This document shows, one piece after another, positions 24,170 to 35,074 of a stretch of 64,000 bases of DNA. Source of the stretch: Halicephalobus mephisto. Lineage: Eukaryota; Nematoda; Chromadorea; Rhabditida; Panagrolaimidae. The DNA lies in contig SWDT01000210.1 in NCBI GenBank assembly GCA_009193035.1, positions 1-64,000 on the forward strand. Reading direction: 5' to 3'. The translations under genes were made by a program, and so were the position numbers. Numbering within the stretch: position 1 is the first letter of the stretch; each line of letters begins with the position of its first letter. The notes beneath the pieces are model-generated. The model saw only the letters and a list, made by a program, of their open reading frames with translations. It did no database searches and was not told the origin of the DNA.

Positions 24170-24630
24170 TTTAAAAATTTTTAGCAGATATTGAAAGATT
24201 CCAAAAGTCATCACTGGATTATAGAAGAATTTAGAAAATTTTAGTGAATTTTGGAAGCTTCCAAAAATTTCTTGTAAATCATAGAAGACTTCAGAAGTCA
24301 TCACTGGATTATAGAAGAATTTAGAAAATTTCAGTGAATTTTGGAAGATTCTAGAAATTTCTTGTAAATCATAGAAGATTCCAAAAGTCATCACTAGATT
24401 ATAGAAGAATTTAGAAAATTTCAGTGAATTTTGGAAGCTTCCAAAAATTTCTTGTGAATCATAGGAGACTTCAGAAGTCATTACTGGATTATAGAAGAAT
24501 TTAGAAAATTTCAGTGAATTTTGGAAGATTCTAGAAATTTCTTGTGAATTATAGGAGACTTCAGAAGTCATCACTAGATTATAGAAGAATTCGGAAATTT
24601 CCAGAAGTGATCACTGGATTATAGAAGAAT
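24170..24630. repeat. 90-bp minisatellite (about five units)
   Basis: TCA(T/C)(C/T)ACT(G/A)GATTATAGAAG starts at 24208, 24298, 24388, 24478 and 24568, exactly 90 bp apart, with a partial unit near 24606. Because 90 is divisible by three, a repetitive open frame exists on the minus strand (repeats of FQNSLKFSKFFYN); this is a consequence of the period, not evidence of a gene. Confidence 0.85.
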
Positions 24631-26261
24631 TCAAATTTTTAAAACAATTTTTTATAATTTTTAATATTTTTAAATTCAAATTTTTTAAATAATTTTTAAT
24701 ATTTTTCTTCAATTTTTTGTTTTTTTTTAAATTACTTTTTTAGATTTTTTAAAAATAATTTTTTTAAATTTTTTTTTTGTTTTTTTAAAAATAGTTTTCT
24801 TTAAATTTTGAAATTTTTTTGTTTTTTATTAATTGTGGCTACCGTATGCCAGTAATAATCCGCAAAGTTCATCTTAAATTTGACGTGACTTTATTCCAAG
24901 CTAAGTACAAGTCAAATTTTGTCATTCAAACCCGAAAAGCAGAAATCCGGTTAATCCCATTGTTCCTTCTTTGTTCGGTTCCAGAAGTCGGAAGTCAGAA
25001 TCTCATTGAAAATCAGACTTTTCCATTTTCGGACAAAAATGGCCAAATTAAGGAATCTTGTGAGGGTGGCAGTTTCGAAATGTTTTTTTATTTTTTATAA
25101 AATTTATGAAATTTTTTATTTTATTTTTTTTGGAATGTCACGAAGAACGAAAAAATAAATTTTGCTTGTTTTCCAAAGTCCAATGACATGCATCAGAAAT
25201 GGCCAGAAATCTAATTAAAGAAATCCAAGAATTTATTTTATTTTTTAGGATTCTGGATTTTTTGAATTTTTCCTACGGTAATTGAATAATCGAACGATTT
25301 TGAAACTCGTCCTGGATAAATTTTGAAAATATTTAAGTTTTATGGTTTATTTTTTGCTCCATCAACAGAGTTTTTTTTTTATTAATTACTTAATTCAAAA
25401 TAAATATTTTAAAAAAAATTTTAAAAAACATTTGGGAAAAAATAAAATTAGTTATTTAAAAAAAATAAAAAATAGATATTTTAGAAAAAATAAAAAATAG
25501 ATATATTATGAAAAAAAATTTCTATTTTTTGTTATTCGAAATTTCACTAGTACTGTAGGAATCTAACTTTTATCATTTTTAGGAAGTTTATTTCAAAAAT
25601 ATTAAAAACTGTATTCTTACTGTAGAAATCGATCTTTCATGGTCATCGGGGTCTTCGTGATGAAAATCGACTCTATTTTCTGATAATTTTTAAAATTAAA
25701 TGTGACTTACGTTTAGAAACAGACGGATCTCTAAGGTCATCAGATCTTTCGTGATGAAAGTTGACTTTATTTTTTTTTTTGTTTTATGCAAAATTTGATT
25801 CGAGTTGACGGAGGATTGAACTCAAACTTGGTCGTTAAAAACTTTCGTGGAGGGATTTGATTTCATTCTTAGTTACTTTTTTGACAAATTTTCAATCACT
25901 TTTGTAAAAAAAAATTATTTTAATTTTATTCAAAATACAGTAAATTTCTATAATTTTCGAAAAATCCACCGTAAAAATTAACTTTGTATTTCACAATATT
26001 TGTTTTTCAAATAAATTTCAAAATACTGTAGATACCATTAACTTCCTTCTTTTTCGACTCAACTTTTGTCACAAAACGTCTCCAATTTTTTTCAAAAAGA
26101 ACGGGAAGTCGTCATTTTTAGCAAAATTTGTATTTTTACATCAAAACAAGATGGAAATTGAGACGGCGCCCTTGGGGAAAATCAGCAAGTCAACTTTTGG
26201 AGTTTTTTCTTCAAAAAAATAGAAATGTACATTATAATAAAATATAAAATCGTTTTTGAGT

Positions 26262-26465
26262 TTTATCAGTAAAAAAATGTTAATTTTTTAATAAAAATAA
26301 AAATAAAAAATGTTAATTTTTTAATAAAAATAAAAATAAAAAATGTTAATTTTTTAATAAAAATAAAATTAAAAATGCTAATTTTTTAATAAAAATAAAA
26401 ATAAAAATGTTAATTTTTTTAATAAAAATAAAAAATAAAAATGTTGATTTTTTAATAAAAATTTA
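26262..26465. repeat. AT microsatellite-like array
   Basis: Six to seven units of about 33-36 bp, TGTTAATTTTTTAATAAAAA then TAAAAATAAAAA. Followed to 26870 by looser TTTTTAATGATTTTTAAAAT units directly upstream of the globin. Confidence 0.8.
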
Positions 26466-26926
26466 AATTTATAAAAAATTAAAAATCTGTTTTTATGGAG
26501 TACTTTTGAAACAAAAAATTAATTAAATTTAAAAATTCTTATGTCCAAAAAATGTAAATTAATTTTTTTATGATCTTTGAATTTTAATTTTTTGAAACTC
26601 TTTTCTAATTTTAGTAGTTTTCAACTTTTAAAAATTAAATATATTTCTAAACTAATTACAGTATCTAATCAGTTTTTAGGAAAATTCAAATTTTTAAAAT
26701 TTGATTTTTTAATGATTTTTAAAATTTGAATTTTTAATGATTTTTAAAATTTGATTTTTTTAATTTTTAAAATTTATTTTTTTAATGATTTTTAAAATTT
26801 GATTTTTTAATGATTTTTAAAATTTATTTTTTTTAATTTTTTAAATTTATTTTTTTAATGATTTTCGTGTCAGAATGTGCCTACCGTAATTTGTGAAATT
26901 TGACTTATTTCAGAATCGAATTCAAA

Positions 26927-29900
26927 ATGATCCACATTCTGCAATCGATGATGAATAATTCGAACACCAACCATCATGGTCACTCTAAAAAATACAAAAA
27001 ACGACGAAGCAGTCATGGATTCTCGAGTACCCATTCGACTGCCTTAGGGGTTGCCAGAGCTATAGCCACCTCCAGAAGCTCCACGATAGAGAGAATTTCA
27101 GACAGACCCCCGACTCCTCCAGGAAGAAGGATCAGCAGCAGATTTTCCGGACGAGACCTGAACTTGGAAGAAGACCAAATCGAAGCCGTCTGTGATTACT
27201 TCAACAAGATCCCCAACAAGTACGATTTTTTCGAAAAGATGTTTTTACAGTTGTTCTTGATCGACGATCCCGAATTAGCCCCTGTGTTTGGATTGGGGAA
27301 CGTCGGGGAGAAAGAAATGAGGAGGAGAAACGCCTTCAGAACCCACGTCTGCAAGTTCCAAAGATTCATAACCACGGTCGCGGACCTGCTGCCCAAGAAG
27401 GGAAGAGAGGACGAATTGGTCCAGATCATTAGGTAAGTAGCGTTTCATTGGAAATTAATTTAAAACTAAATCCCAAGGGTTACTGTAATGTGATTTTTAA
27501 AATAACCATTAGGACCCCCATTTATGACCCTCGGAGGCAGAGGGGGGCTATGTACCCCTTGTGACCCCGACTCGGGAGTTTCTAGATTTATCTAAGAATA
27601 TCTTCACAAAAATCAATTACGAAATCGTATAAAATTACGAAATAACCGTCGCAAAAAATCAAAATTTCAGGTTACTGTAGTTTCTAGAAGTATCGTGTCA
27701 GGATTACTTTGTAAATTTTCTTATGTGTAATTTTTACAGTATGGTGATTAAGAAATTACGAAATCATTCCTGAAAAAGTCGAAATTCTAGATTACTGTAG
27801 CTTCTGAGAACTTTTTGAAATTTTTTTAAAAATTATTCCGTGAAGCAGTTCATATATAACTTTTACAATATAAGAAAAATTTCAAATTATATAAAATTAC
27901 GAAATAACCACCACAGAAAATCGAAATTTCAGATTACCGTAATTTCTAAAAATTTCCTGAAATTTGTTCTAAGACAATTTCAGAAAAATTTTTGTTTTTG
28001 ATTTTTATGATGACATGGGTCTTTGATAAAAGTTCCTTTGTCAGTTAAAATTAAACACATTCACAAGGGAATGGACTTGAGTACAAATGCCCTTTTTAAA
28101 TACAACATACATCATACTGAAATTCCTCAGATATATATTCAGAATTTTTTGTAAAACAATCTTCGAAAATCCAAAAAATTTAAAAAACTTAAAAAATAAA
28201 CAAAATTTTAAAAATTTTAAACATTTTAAAATTTAAAAAATAAACAAAATTAATAAAAATCAAAAATTTTGAAAATCAAAAAAATTAATAAAAATCAAAA
28301 AACTTAAAAATTTCTTTAACTTCAAAAAAATTAATAAATTTGAAATTCCATATATTAATGAATATTTTTATTAATTTTAAAATATATTTTATTTTTTAAA
28401 AAAAGTTATTTCCTGAAGAATTATAAAAATTAAATTTTTTAATAATTTTCGAAAAAATCACAAAATGAAAAATAATTATTCTAAATCGATAAAAATAAAA
28501 TTTATTTTTAATTAATTTCGAAATTACAGAATGGTTGGTCGACAACATTGCAACATCAAATCTCTGAGTTTCACGGCGGCCAGATGGATGTCGTTCAAGA
28601 GCGCTCTGATTTCGTCCTTGGTCCTCAAGTGTGAAAACGAAAAAGCTTCTTACGGCTGGAACGTCCTCATTGGGTTCCTCATCTACGAGATCAAGGACGC
28701 CTATCTTGCTCACGTAGGTTTATTATTTATTCATTTCCAAAAATGTACAAAATAATTCAAAAAATAACATTTAATAGAAGAAAGTACAGTCGAACTCGGA
28801 TATAATATATCCCCTTGGGATCGGGTAAAGCGTATGTTATAAAAAAAGATACATTATAGTAGGGGTAAATTCGAAGACAGACTAACCAACCTCACTCACT
28901 CAGACTGTATGCTATAAGAAGAGATATCTTATACCGGGGATATCTTATATCCAAGTTCTACTGTATTTATAGTTTAGAAATTTCGAAATACAGTCGAACT
29001 TGGATATAAGATACCCCTTGAGACCGAGTAAAGCATAACTTATAAGAAAGGATTTCCTAAATTTACATGTTTTCTGAAATTAGATCTAACTGAATAGAAT
29101 CAACATTTAAGAGCTCTTAATTACTGTTTTCACATTATTTGATTCTAACTGAATGCAATAGATGGTAGGATTGCAATTTAATAGAAAATTGATTCTAAAT
29201 GAATGTAATCAACTTACTAATACCTATTTAATTAAAAACAAACATGGTCCAAACGCGTTGATTACACTCAATTAGAATCAATTTTCTATTAAATTACAAT
29301 CCTGCCATCTAGTGCACTCAGCTGGAATCAAATAATGTGAAAACCGTAATCAGGGGTTGTCGCGGAAAGCGAGAAGACTCCTAACACGAAAACCCTGGAG
29401 ATGCAGAAACTCAATTTGCGCACCAAACCACAAGAAGAATCTGAAAAAAAGAGAAACGACGCTACGGAATCGGACGACGTCGCAAAGAGTTGTTGTTAAT
29501 TTGTACTGTTGACTACTGGAATAAAGTGACCAGTTAACCATTGTCAATTAAGGGAAGAAACCAGAATCCCTTACAGGGGCTATTAAATGTTGATTATATT
29601 CAGTTAGATCTAATTTCAGAAACCTCTGTAGTGATTTCCCAAATTATCTCGTTTCGGAAGATCATTTAGCAAAAATAAAATATGGATTCTGAATCAGTAT
29701 TTTTAAGAACTAGAAAATCCTATAAAACTGATCTCAAAAGGCCACTTGGAGCAAGTAAACTTCCTTTGTAAGTTAATTCCCAAAGAATAAATATTTTTCG
29801 TGTCAGGACCATTGTTCGAAATTTATTGTCAGAAAATAAGAATTGAGAAAATCGGTCCTAAAATGAGCGACGGTTAATGCAATTTTCGAATATGGCCTTG

Positions 29901-30406
29901 AAAAAAAATTAGATTTTTTAATTTTGGTCCCGACGCGAAAATTAATTTTTTTAATGTAATTTTTAATACTTTTTGAACATTTTTAAAATCACTTTTTATT
30001 TTTATTAAATGTAACAAGACTTCAACTACAAAACAAAAAAATTTTGTTTAAAAATAATTGTTTTAAACCGAATTTGTTACGTTGGAATTTGGTCACGATA
30101 TAAACCTTATTTTCGCTGATTTTTAAAACTACTTTTTATATCCATTAAATAGAACAGAATCTCAGCTACATTTCAAAAAAAAGTTTATCGAAAAATAATA
30201 AAATTGAGCTGGGTTATTGCGCTTCAAAATGATGAAATAACTTCGGCTGCGTTGAATTCGGTCTCGACGCGAAAAATCACTTCGTTAGATGTTGCTCTTT
30301 TTAGATTCGTCACGTTCGTTCCAACTCGGTTCCTCACGTCCTTGAAGCTTATCGGTTTGACTTCCATCGGAAATCCATAGAAGACGACCATCCTGTTCTT
30401 GAATGA
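26927..30406 (+). CDS. Nematode globin-family protein
   Basis: Three exons: 26927-27432, 28530-28713, 30305-30406 (263 aa; phases fit). The ATG lies 13 bp after a TTTCAG, probably a spliced-leader acceptor. Residues 1-80 are a basic, Ser/His-rich extension (HGHSKKYKKRRSS, RPPTPPGRR). The globin fold follows: FEKMFLQLFLIDDPELAPVF (B-C/D region), FRTHVCKFQRF (probable E helix, His as likely distal residue), VGRQHCNIKSLSF (F helix, His as proximal haem ligand), then a GWNVLIGFLIYEIKDAYLAH helix and a His/Arg-rich tail. Expected to bind haem for redox sensing, oxygen binding or related roles, as known for the diverse nematode globins. Intron 2 (28714-30304) carries several mobile elements and repeats. 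Confidence 0.8.
28787..28963. mobile_element. pogo/Tc1-like MITE, 177 bp
   Basis: Left end CAGTCGAACTCGGATATAAT, right end is the reverse complement of CAGTAGAACTTGGATATAAG; inverted termini of about 28 bp with a few mismatches. Each side is flanked by TA (28785-28786 and 28964-28965), the target duplication of Tc1/mariner/pogo elements. No coding capacity, so non-autonomous. It sits in globin intron 2. Confidence 0.8.
28991..29055. mobile_element. Truncated second copy of the pogo-like MITE
   Basis: Starts after TA with CAGTCGAACTTGGATATAAG and follows the first MITE through the ACCGAGTAAAGCATAACTTATA region, then loses similarity. No right terminus is seen, so it is truncated or interrupted by the next element. 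Confidence 0.65.
29071..29622. mobile_element. Long inverted-repeat element, interrupted
   Basis: Outer arm TTTCTGAAATTAGATCTAAC at 29071 is matched inverted at the right end (GTTAGATCTAATTTCAGAAA, ending 29622). Inner arms of about 85 bp pair 29130-29213 with 29258-29352 (TTCTATTAAATTACAATCCT against AGGATTGCAATTTAATAGAA with small differences). The right arm is split at about 29353-29575 by a foreign 218-bp block. Probably a foldback or MITE-like element with no coding capacity. Confidence 0.75.
29358..29575. mobile_element. Putative solo LTR (TGT...ACA, 218 bp)
   Basis: The block begins TGTCGCGGAAAGCG and ends ATCCCTTACA. It is flanked by GGGGT (29353-29357) and GGGGC (29576-29580), a nearly perfect 5-bp target duplication. 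On the minus strand an ACTTTATTCC polyadenylation-like region is present. It splits the right arm of the surrounding inverted-repeat element, so it inserted later. Ends and duplication fit an LTR left by recombination; the family is not identified. Confidence 0.6.
29930..30290. repeat. Dispersed repeat shared with GPCR intron 5
   Basis: Holds AAATGTAACAAGACTTCAAC (30006) and a second diverged copy AAATAGAACAGAATCTCAGC (30146), then GAGCTGGGTTATTGCGCTTC (30205), matching the repeats at 18.8-19.1 kb. Two words of the GGTC(C/T)CGACGCGAAAA type flank it (29927, 30270). Confidence 0.7.
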
Positions 30407-30491
30407 CTTTGATAAGTCCCAAAATATACTGTAATTGTGAGAATTTTCTCCAATGTTTATAATCGATTAAAAATAAATTTATTTTTGAAAG

Positions 30492-30712
30492 TTAATTTTT
30501 ACAAATAATTCGACAAAAATGTAATTTTTTAAAATTGTTGAGATTGCCACCACAACCAAGGAACCAGAACGGCCGACATTCGCCAGAAGCAGAATCGAAG
30601 TAGAAACGATGGGACCATTGAGAATTCGGACAGTTTCGGTGGCCTACATCTCTAGGCAAATGACACGTGATTTGGGGATTTAGTTTTTTGTACGCAGAGA
30701 GATCATCGACCG
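30492..30712 (-). CDS. Orphan Kunitz-domain exon (possible alternative 3' exon)
   Basis: The minus strand opens at a TTTCCAG acceptor (first base 30712) and ends at TAA (30492-30494). It encodes ITCHLPRDVGHRNC ... FYFDSASGECRPFWFLGC then GGNLNNFKKLHFCRIIC. The Cys spacing (C-x7-C, C-x12-C, C-x3-C in the C-terminal part) and the GGN-x-NNF signature are those of BPTI/Kunitz inhibitors. No signal peptide or start codon was found upstream. The exon needs one leading base, and exon 4 of the Kunitz gene just upstream (31257-33902, same strand) ends in that phase, so splicing exon 4 to this exon would give a two-Kunitz secreted isoform. It may instead be a remnant of a separate gene. It lies 86 bp from the convergent globin stop. 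Confidence 0.65.
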
Positions 30713-30841
30713 CTGGAAATTACGTAATTAGATACTGTCCTAATTATTCAATCTCAGAACATTTTGCCAAACAACTGAAGAAAAATTATTTTTCCGTTCG
30801 GGACCTGGTAAATAATTTTCACTTTTTTTTATATTTCCAAA

Positions 30842-31140
30842 CATCAAAATTTTAATAAAAATTTCATTCTTTTTTGTTAATTTTTGTATTTTTAGAATAT
30901 TTAAAGGTTCCTCTACAATTTTATACATGTTTTCATATAAAAAAGATTTTAAAAAAAACAGATTTTGATCGAAATTTAAAAAATATGTTAAGCATCAAAA
31001 TTCTAATAAAAGTTTTATTATTTTTTGTTAATTTTTGTATTTTTAGAATGTTCAAGGGTTCCTCTACAATTTTATACATGTTTTCATATAAAAAAGATTT
31101 AAAAAAAAAACAGATTTTGATCGAAATTTAAAAAAAAATT
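30842..31140. repeat. Two-copy 151-bp direct repeat
   Basis: Copies begin CATCAAAATT at 30842 and 30993 and share TTTGTATTTTTAGAAT, GGTTCCTCTACAATTTTATA and CAGATTTTGATCGAAATTTA with few changes. It lies between the orphan Kunitz exon and the Kunitz gene's last exon. Confidence 0.8.
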
Positions 31141-31256
31141 GTTGAGCGACTTTCGAACGGAAAATTTTTCTTTGTAGTTGTTTGTTGAAAACTTAGAGGA
31201 TTAGCAATAAACTTTCATAAATAATCTAGTTAATTTTTCCAATTTAATATCTAAAC

Positions 31257-33902
31257 CTACAATCCGGAAAATAGTGATCCAAACTGATTCGGATTTAGCC
31301 ATTGTTGAGCGACTTTGGCGACGTTCCCACCACCGTGCCGACCACGTGCTCTTTTGTCTCCGAGTTCCTTCACGGTGTTAGCGATCAAAGAAATGAAATT
31401 GCCGTTTTGTCCACCACCATTGTTTCCACCTCTTGAAGCCCCAGCACCCCCGAGGTTAGCTCCACCGTATCCTCTAGGGATGGAGGAGGAAGTGGGGGAA
31501 GGACCCCCTCCCCCACCAAGACCGCTCCCGAGGAACTGTCCCACGAGACCCCCTCCAGTACCCCCACCCATGAAGGACTTCGCGAGAGACCCCAGGTCGA
31601 CTCCACCCACGTTCGCAGTCTGTCGCGGGGGCAGAGGGGCGAGGTCAGGACCGGGGTCGGGATACTCCGGCTCTGGGGTAGTCGTCTTCGGTCTTCTCCT
31701 AGGCTTAGGGGTAGTCGTGGGTTTTGGAGTCGGGATTCTGATTCTCATCACTTTCGGAGTAGTAGAAGTAGGGGATTCTGAAGAAATGTGAAAATAAAAC
31801 AAATATGAAACATTAGCCCTGTTAAAGTGCAACTAACTCAAAGAGTGCGGTCCCGAAGCGAAAAACCCTGCATATTGCTAGTAGTGTTACTGTAGTCGAA
31901 AGACCAACTGCACATTGGTTTTGTTGATTTTTACTTTTTTATTCATTTTATTTTATTTTTGTTTTCACGCGTTGTTGATATATCAAGAGTTTCTAATATT
32001 GCCCTACTTTTTACGTGGTTCTAAGGCGAGAAATTCAGTATATTAATTGCGTGTTACGCTGGTTTTTATTTTTATTTTCAAGTACTGTTGATATCGAAAA
32101 TTTCTAATATTTTCTCACCTTCTATGTGATTTCTGAACGAAAAACCATGTATATCGATTAGCTCCGTTATTTAACCAAAAGTATCTGTTGATTTTAATCA
32201 TCTTCACGTGCTATTCATTATTATAATTTTTATATTATTATTGATACTATGTATTCCAAATTATTTCTCCTATCATCTACAATTTAACATAAGATTGGAC
32301 TACTGTAGAAAGCAAATATTATTAAAAATTAAGCATGTTTTAATTATTTTTTGTCCTAATTTTACGTATATAAACACGCTTGTGTATAAGCCCGTGCTTA
32401 TATGCGTAAAATTAGGGTAATATCTTTTTAAATTAGTACTTAATATTTTTATTTAATTAATAACCCTGAAACCAACCTCCACAATGCTTCGTAGCCCTTC
32501 TACAGTCGTCTTCATTGTCGAACAGGTTGTCGTTAGTAGATTCTGTTTTGCATCCAGGGAACCAGAATTGTTCGCAGTTTCCTGTTTCTTTGTTGAAGGT
32601 AAACTTCAATGCGAATCCACAAAACCTTCCATCGGGGACCGATTGAGAGCAGATGTCGCCAAATGAAGATCGACGAGGGGGAGCCGTGGCTAACAATGAT
32701 ATTTCAATTAAAGAAAGAAATAAGATTGTTGAGCTTTGGTCTTGACACGAAAGATGATGTCATTTATTTTTGACCGCAATAACCCAGTTTAAAATTATTA
32801 TTTTCGATAAGCTTTCCTTGAAATATAGCCGGTGTTTTGCTCTATTTGATAGACATAAACAGTAATTTTAAAAATGTTCAAAAATTAGTGTTAGAAAAAA
32901 TAAAACTTCTTTCGTGCCAAGACCAAAATTGAACTTATTCTTTTTAACACAAATTTCGCACACAACTTACTGGCTACTACATCTGGTCCGGCTGTGACGA
33001 TTTTCACCGGTGGAGGACCTTGACCGTTGATTTTGTCTGATGGATTCACGAACCTCGGTGGAGGTGGTGGTGGAGGAGGTCTGTTGTTGCCCGAAATACG
33101 AGGTGGTCCGAGAGGAACTCCACCATTGGCTGCCGTTAAGCACTGTAATGATAAATTCAATAAAAACAATATCAATATCAAGTTTTACGATAAAAAAGTA
33201 CTTTTAGTATATCTATATGTTACAAAAAATCAGACATGAGATTTCCAAACTGATAACTCTAAAATAAATTTAATATTAATTTTTAAAAATATTTGATTAA
33301 ATTTTTTATTTTTTTGAAAATTCCGGAAATTCGAATGTTATGGATTCTCAAAATTGTTATTTTTTAAATAAAAAATTCATGAAACAAGTTTCGCTGCGGG
33401 AGTTTCTAATGATTAATTTTATTGTCCGATTTCTGATGTGTTCAAAACGTGTTTTTTGGGTTTTTAATTTTAAAAAACTAAAGTTGTTTGAAAAATGAAA
33501 AATTTTTTTGAATAAATTTGGAATTTTAAAAATTATTTATAATTCGAGTTTTAAATGTACAGTTAATGTTTTTCAATGACGTCATAACTTACGTCAGAAG
33601 GGATATTTCTGCATTCGTTCGCCGAAGGATCCTGGTACTTGTCGGATATTCTCATGCAAAGTTGCCTCGGGAAATCACAAGTATAAGGATCGCATTTGGA
33701 GGTTTCCACACTTAGATATGTACTGTCGGATATGAACGGTTCACCTGGAAATTTAATTTCAAAAATCTTCGAAAATTTAAAACTTACATTCCAAAGTCTC
33801 AAACAAGACCCCTAAAAATCCATCTAAATCATTTGGAAGTTTGGCAAAAGTCACAACGAAGATAGATTTCAAAATAAAAACTGCAAGTACTGTATTCACC
33901 AT
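31257..33902 (-). CDS. Secreted Kunitz-domain protein with Pro/Gly-rich tail
   Basis: Five exons on the minus strand: 33788-33902, 33593-33744, 32971-33142, 32477-32689, 31257-31777 (390 aa, all phases fit). Starts MVNTVLAVFILKSIFVVTFA, a signal peptide, so it is secreted. A small Cys-rich segment follows (CDPYTCDFPRQLCMRIS), then a Pro run (NNRPPPPPPPPRF), a divergent Kunitz domain (ICSQSVPDGRFCGF ... CEQFWFPGCKTES), a Thr/Pro linker (TPKPTTTPKPRRRPK) and a Gly-rich C-terminus (FLGSGLGGGGG). The last two Kunitz cysteines are six rather than three residues apart, so inhibitory activity is uncertain. The layout suggests an extracellular-matrix or cuticle-associated inhibitor. An upstream in-frame ATG at 34001 would hide the signal peptide, so 33902 is chosen. 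Confidence 0.8.
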
Positions 33903-35074
33903 TGGATACTGTAGTTTTGGAAGGATAAACAGGCTAGAAGAGCCTTTGGACAACGGAATGCTTCTTTTTGAAGAACAGATATCCTCGGAGAAATCCCCCA
34001 ATCAATAAAAATCAAATTCAAGGAGCGCCAGATTCCGGTTTTTCTATCTTCGGAGATAGCTTCGACGTCGACTTGGATGAAGAACGGTACTCGTCGAAAT
34101 GGCCAGAAATTAAGTTTACGTAATGAACCAAATAAATCAAAAAAATCCGACTTTTGTTCAGGTCGGATTCACGCCCCGAGGGCAAATCTGACTGAACAAC
34201 TTTCGTTTTCGGATTAGAGAAATTCGGTCGGATATCTAGAATAAAAAATGCAAAAAGTTGGATAATTATTATCCTTGGATGGTCAAGTTGGATCAAATCC
34301 GAGGATTTCAAAAACTCAATTTTGCATTTTTATTTCTACTAAAATACCCTTCAATGACAATCTAACTATAATAAAACTTAATTTTATTAATATCTCAAAA
34401 AAATTAATCTTTAAAAATAAAAAAAAATTAATTTTAAATATGTTTAAAAAATTAATTTTTAAAAATTTTAAATAATTCGTTTTTTTGTTGTTTTTTATTT
34501 GTTATAATTACAATATTTGATTGATATTCACAATATTGAAGAAAAATATTAACGTTGAAAAATAAATTCTGATGCAGTGCGACTACGGTGAACGCAGCGC
34601 AACGGGAAACTGATATTTCCACTCGGGAACAGTCAGCTCGACAAAGCCGGCCAGCGCGAGAGAGACACGCATTTTGGTTTTTCAGTTGCATTTAGTTAGG
34701 ATTTATTTCTTTATTTTCCTTTGTTATTACTTTTTTACTACTTTTAAACTTCAACATTAACCACATATATCCAACAGTCAACCCTCTAACCATCACCGCA
34801 TCCTTTTGCTTTTTAAAAACCGAATTTTTAAGTTTTTTCCTTTTTTCTGTAAACATTAATTTTTATATTTTTTTTCATTTTATATTACTCTAATCCTTAC
34901 TTTTGCATGACTGATTTGAATCTAATAATAGTTACCTATAACATTTTTATATGAATACGTGTTTATTATCTTTGTTTTCTGATTTGTATGACTTCCCTAA
35001 AATTCTGCATTCCTATTCGTGAAAAACTTTTTTTTACTTTCCATATAGAAATATTACTTTTTAGAACCAGAACA
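33903..35074. other. Intergenic with the emo-1 promoter region
   Basis: A minus-strand open frame at 34018-34311 preceded by a TTCTAG site has moderate coding look but no start, domain or partner exon; not called. From 34570 to 34690 the sequence is GC-richer with CTCGACAAAGCCGGCCAGCG and GCGAGAGAGACACGC, resembling the GAGA/CGC-type core promoters of nematode housekeeping genes; it probably drives emo-1. The rest is AT-rich leader or outron. Confidence 0.5.
34600..34690 (+). promoter_or_regulatory. Likely housekeeping promoter of emo-1
   Basis: A GC-rich island in AT-rich DNA ending with GCGAGAGAGACACGCATTTT and then TTTTCAG, some 385 bp upstream of the emo-1 ATG. The GAGAGACxC word is common in nematode broadly expressed promoters. 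Assignment to emo-1 rather than to the minus-strand Kunitz gene rests on position and orientation only. Confidence 0.4.

Larger units (their letters stand above)
22346..26926. other. Intergenic, bZIP to globin
   Basis: No supported gene. Holds three tandem arrays (listed separately) and long AT-rich stretches. A mixed-composition patch at about 24810-25100 has an open plus frame of 93 codons (contains PLFLLCSVPEVGSQNLIENQ) but lacks an ATG, splice structure or domain; it is left uncalled. Confidence 0.5.

Noticed and set aside
24143..24574. 143-codon minus-strand open frame made of repeats
   Set aside because: Fully explained by a 90-bp minisatellite; no start context, domain or splice structure.
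29350..29547. Minus-strand open frame in the globin intron
   Set aside because: Falls inside the TGT...ACA element and carries no domain; not a host gene.
30541..30683. Plus-strand open frame that could be a last exon of the globin gene
   Set aside because: Its only acceptor would be GTTGAG, and the globin already ends in phase at 30406. The opposite strand reads a clear Kunitz domain.
31315..31791. Long plus-strand open frame with Pro- and Gly-rich text
   Set aside because: It is the antisense of the Gly/Pro-rich last exon of the Kunitz gene; GC-rich repeats leave both strands open. The minus frame has the matching splice phase and signal peptide context.
32891..33181. Minus-strand frame with its own ATG giving a signal-peptide-like start (MILILFLLNLSLQC)
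   Set aside because: The hydrophobic part is the intron before a TTACAG acceptor; splice phases with flanking exons are consistent, so this is an internal exon of the Kunitz gene. An alternative promoter using this ATG remains possible but unsupported.
34018..34311. Minus-strand open frame with an acceptor-like TTCTAG
   Set aside because: No start, donor partner or recognisable domain; the Kunitz gene's first exon with signal peptide lies after it and is self-sufficient.
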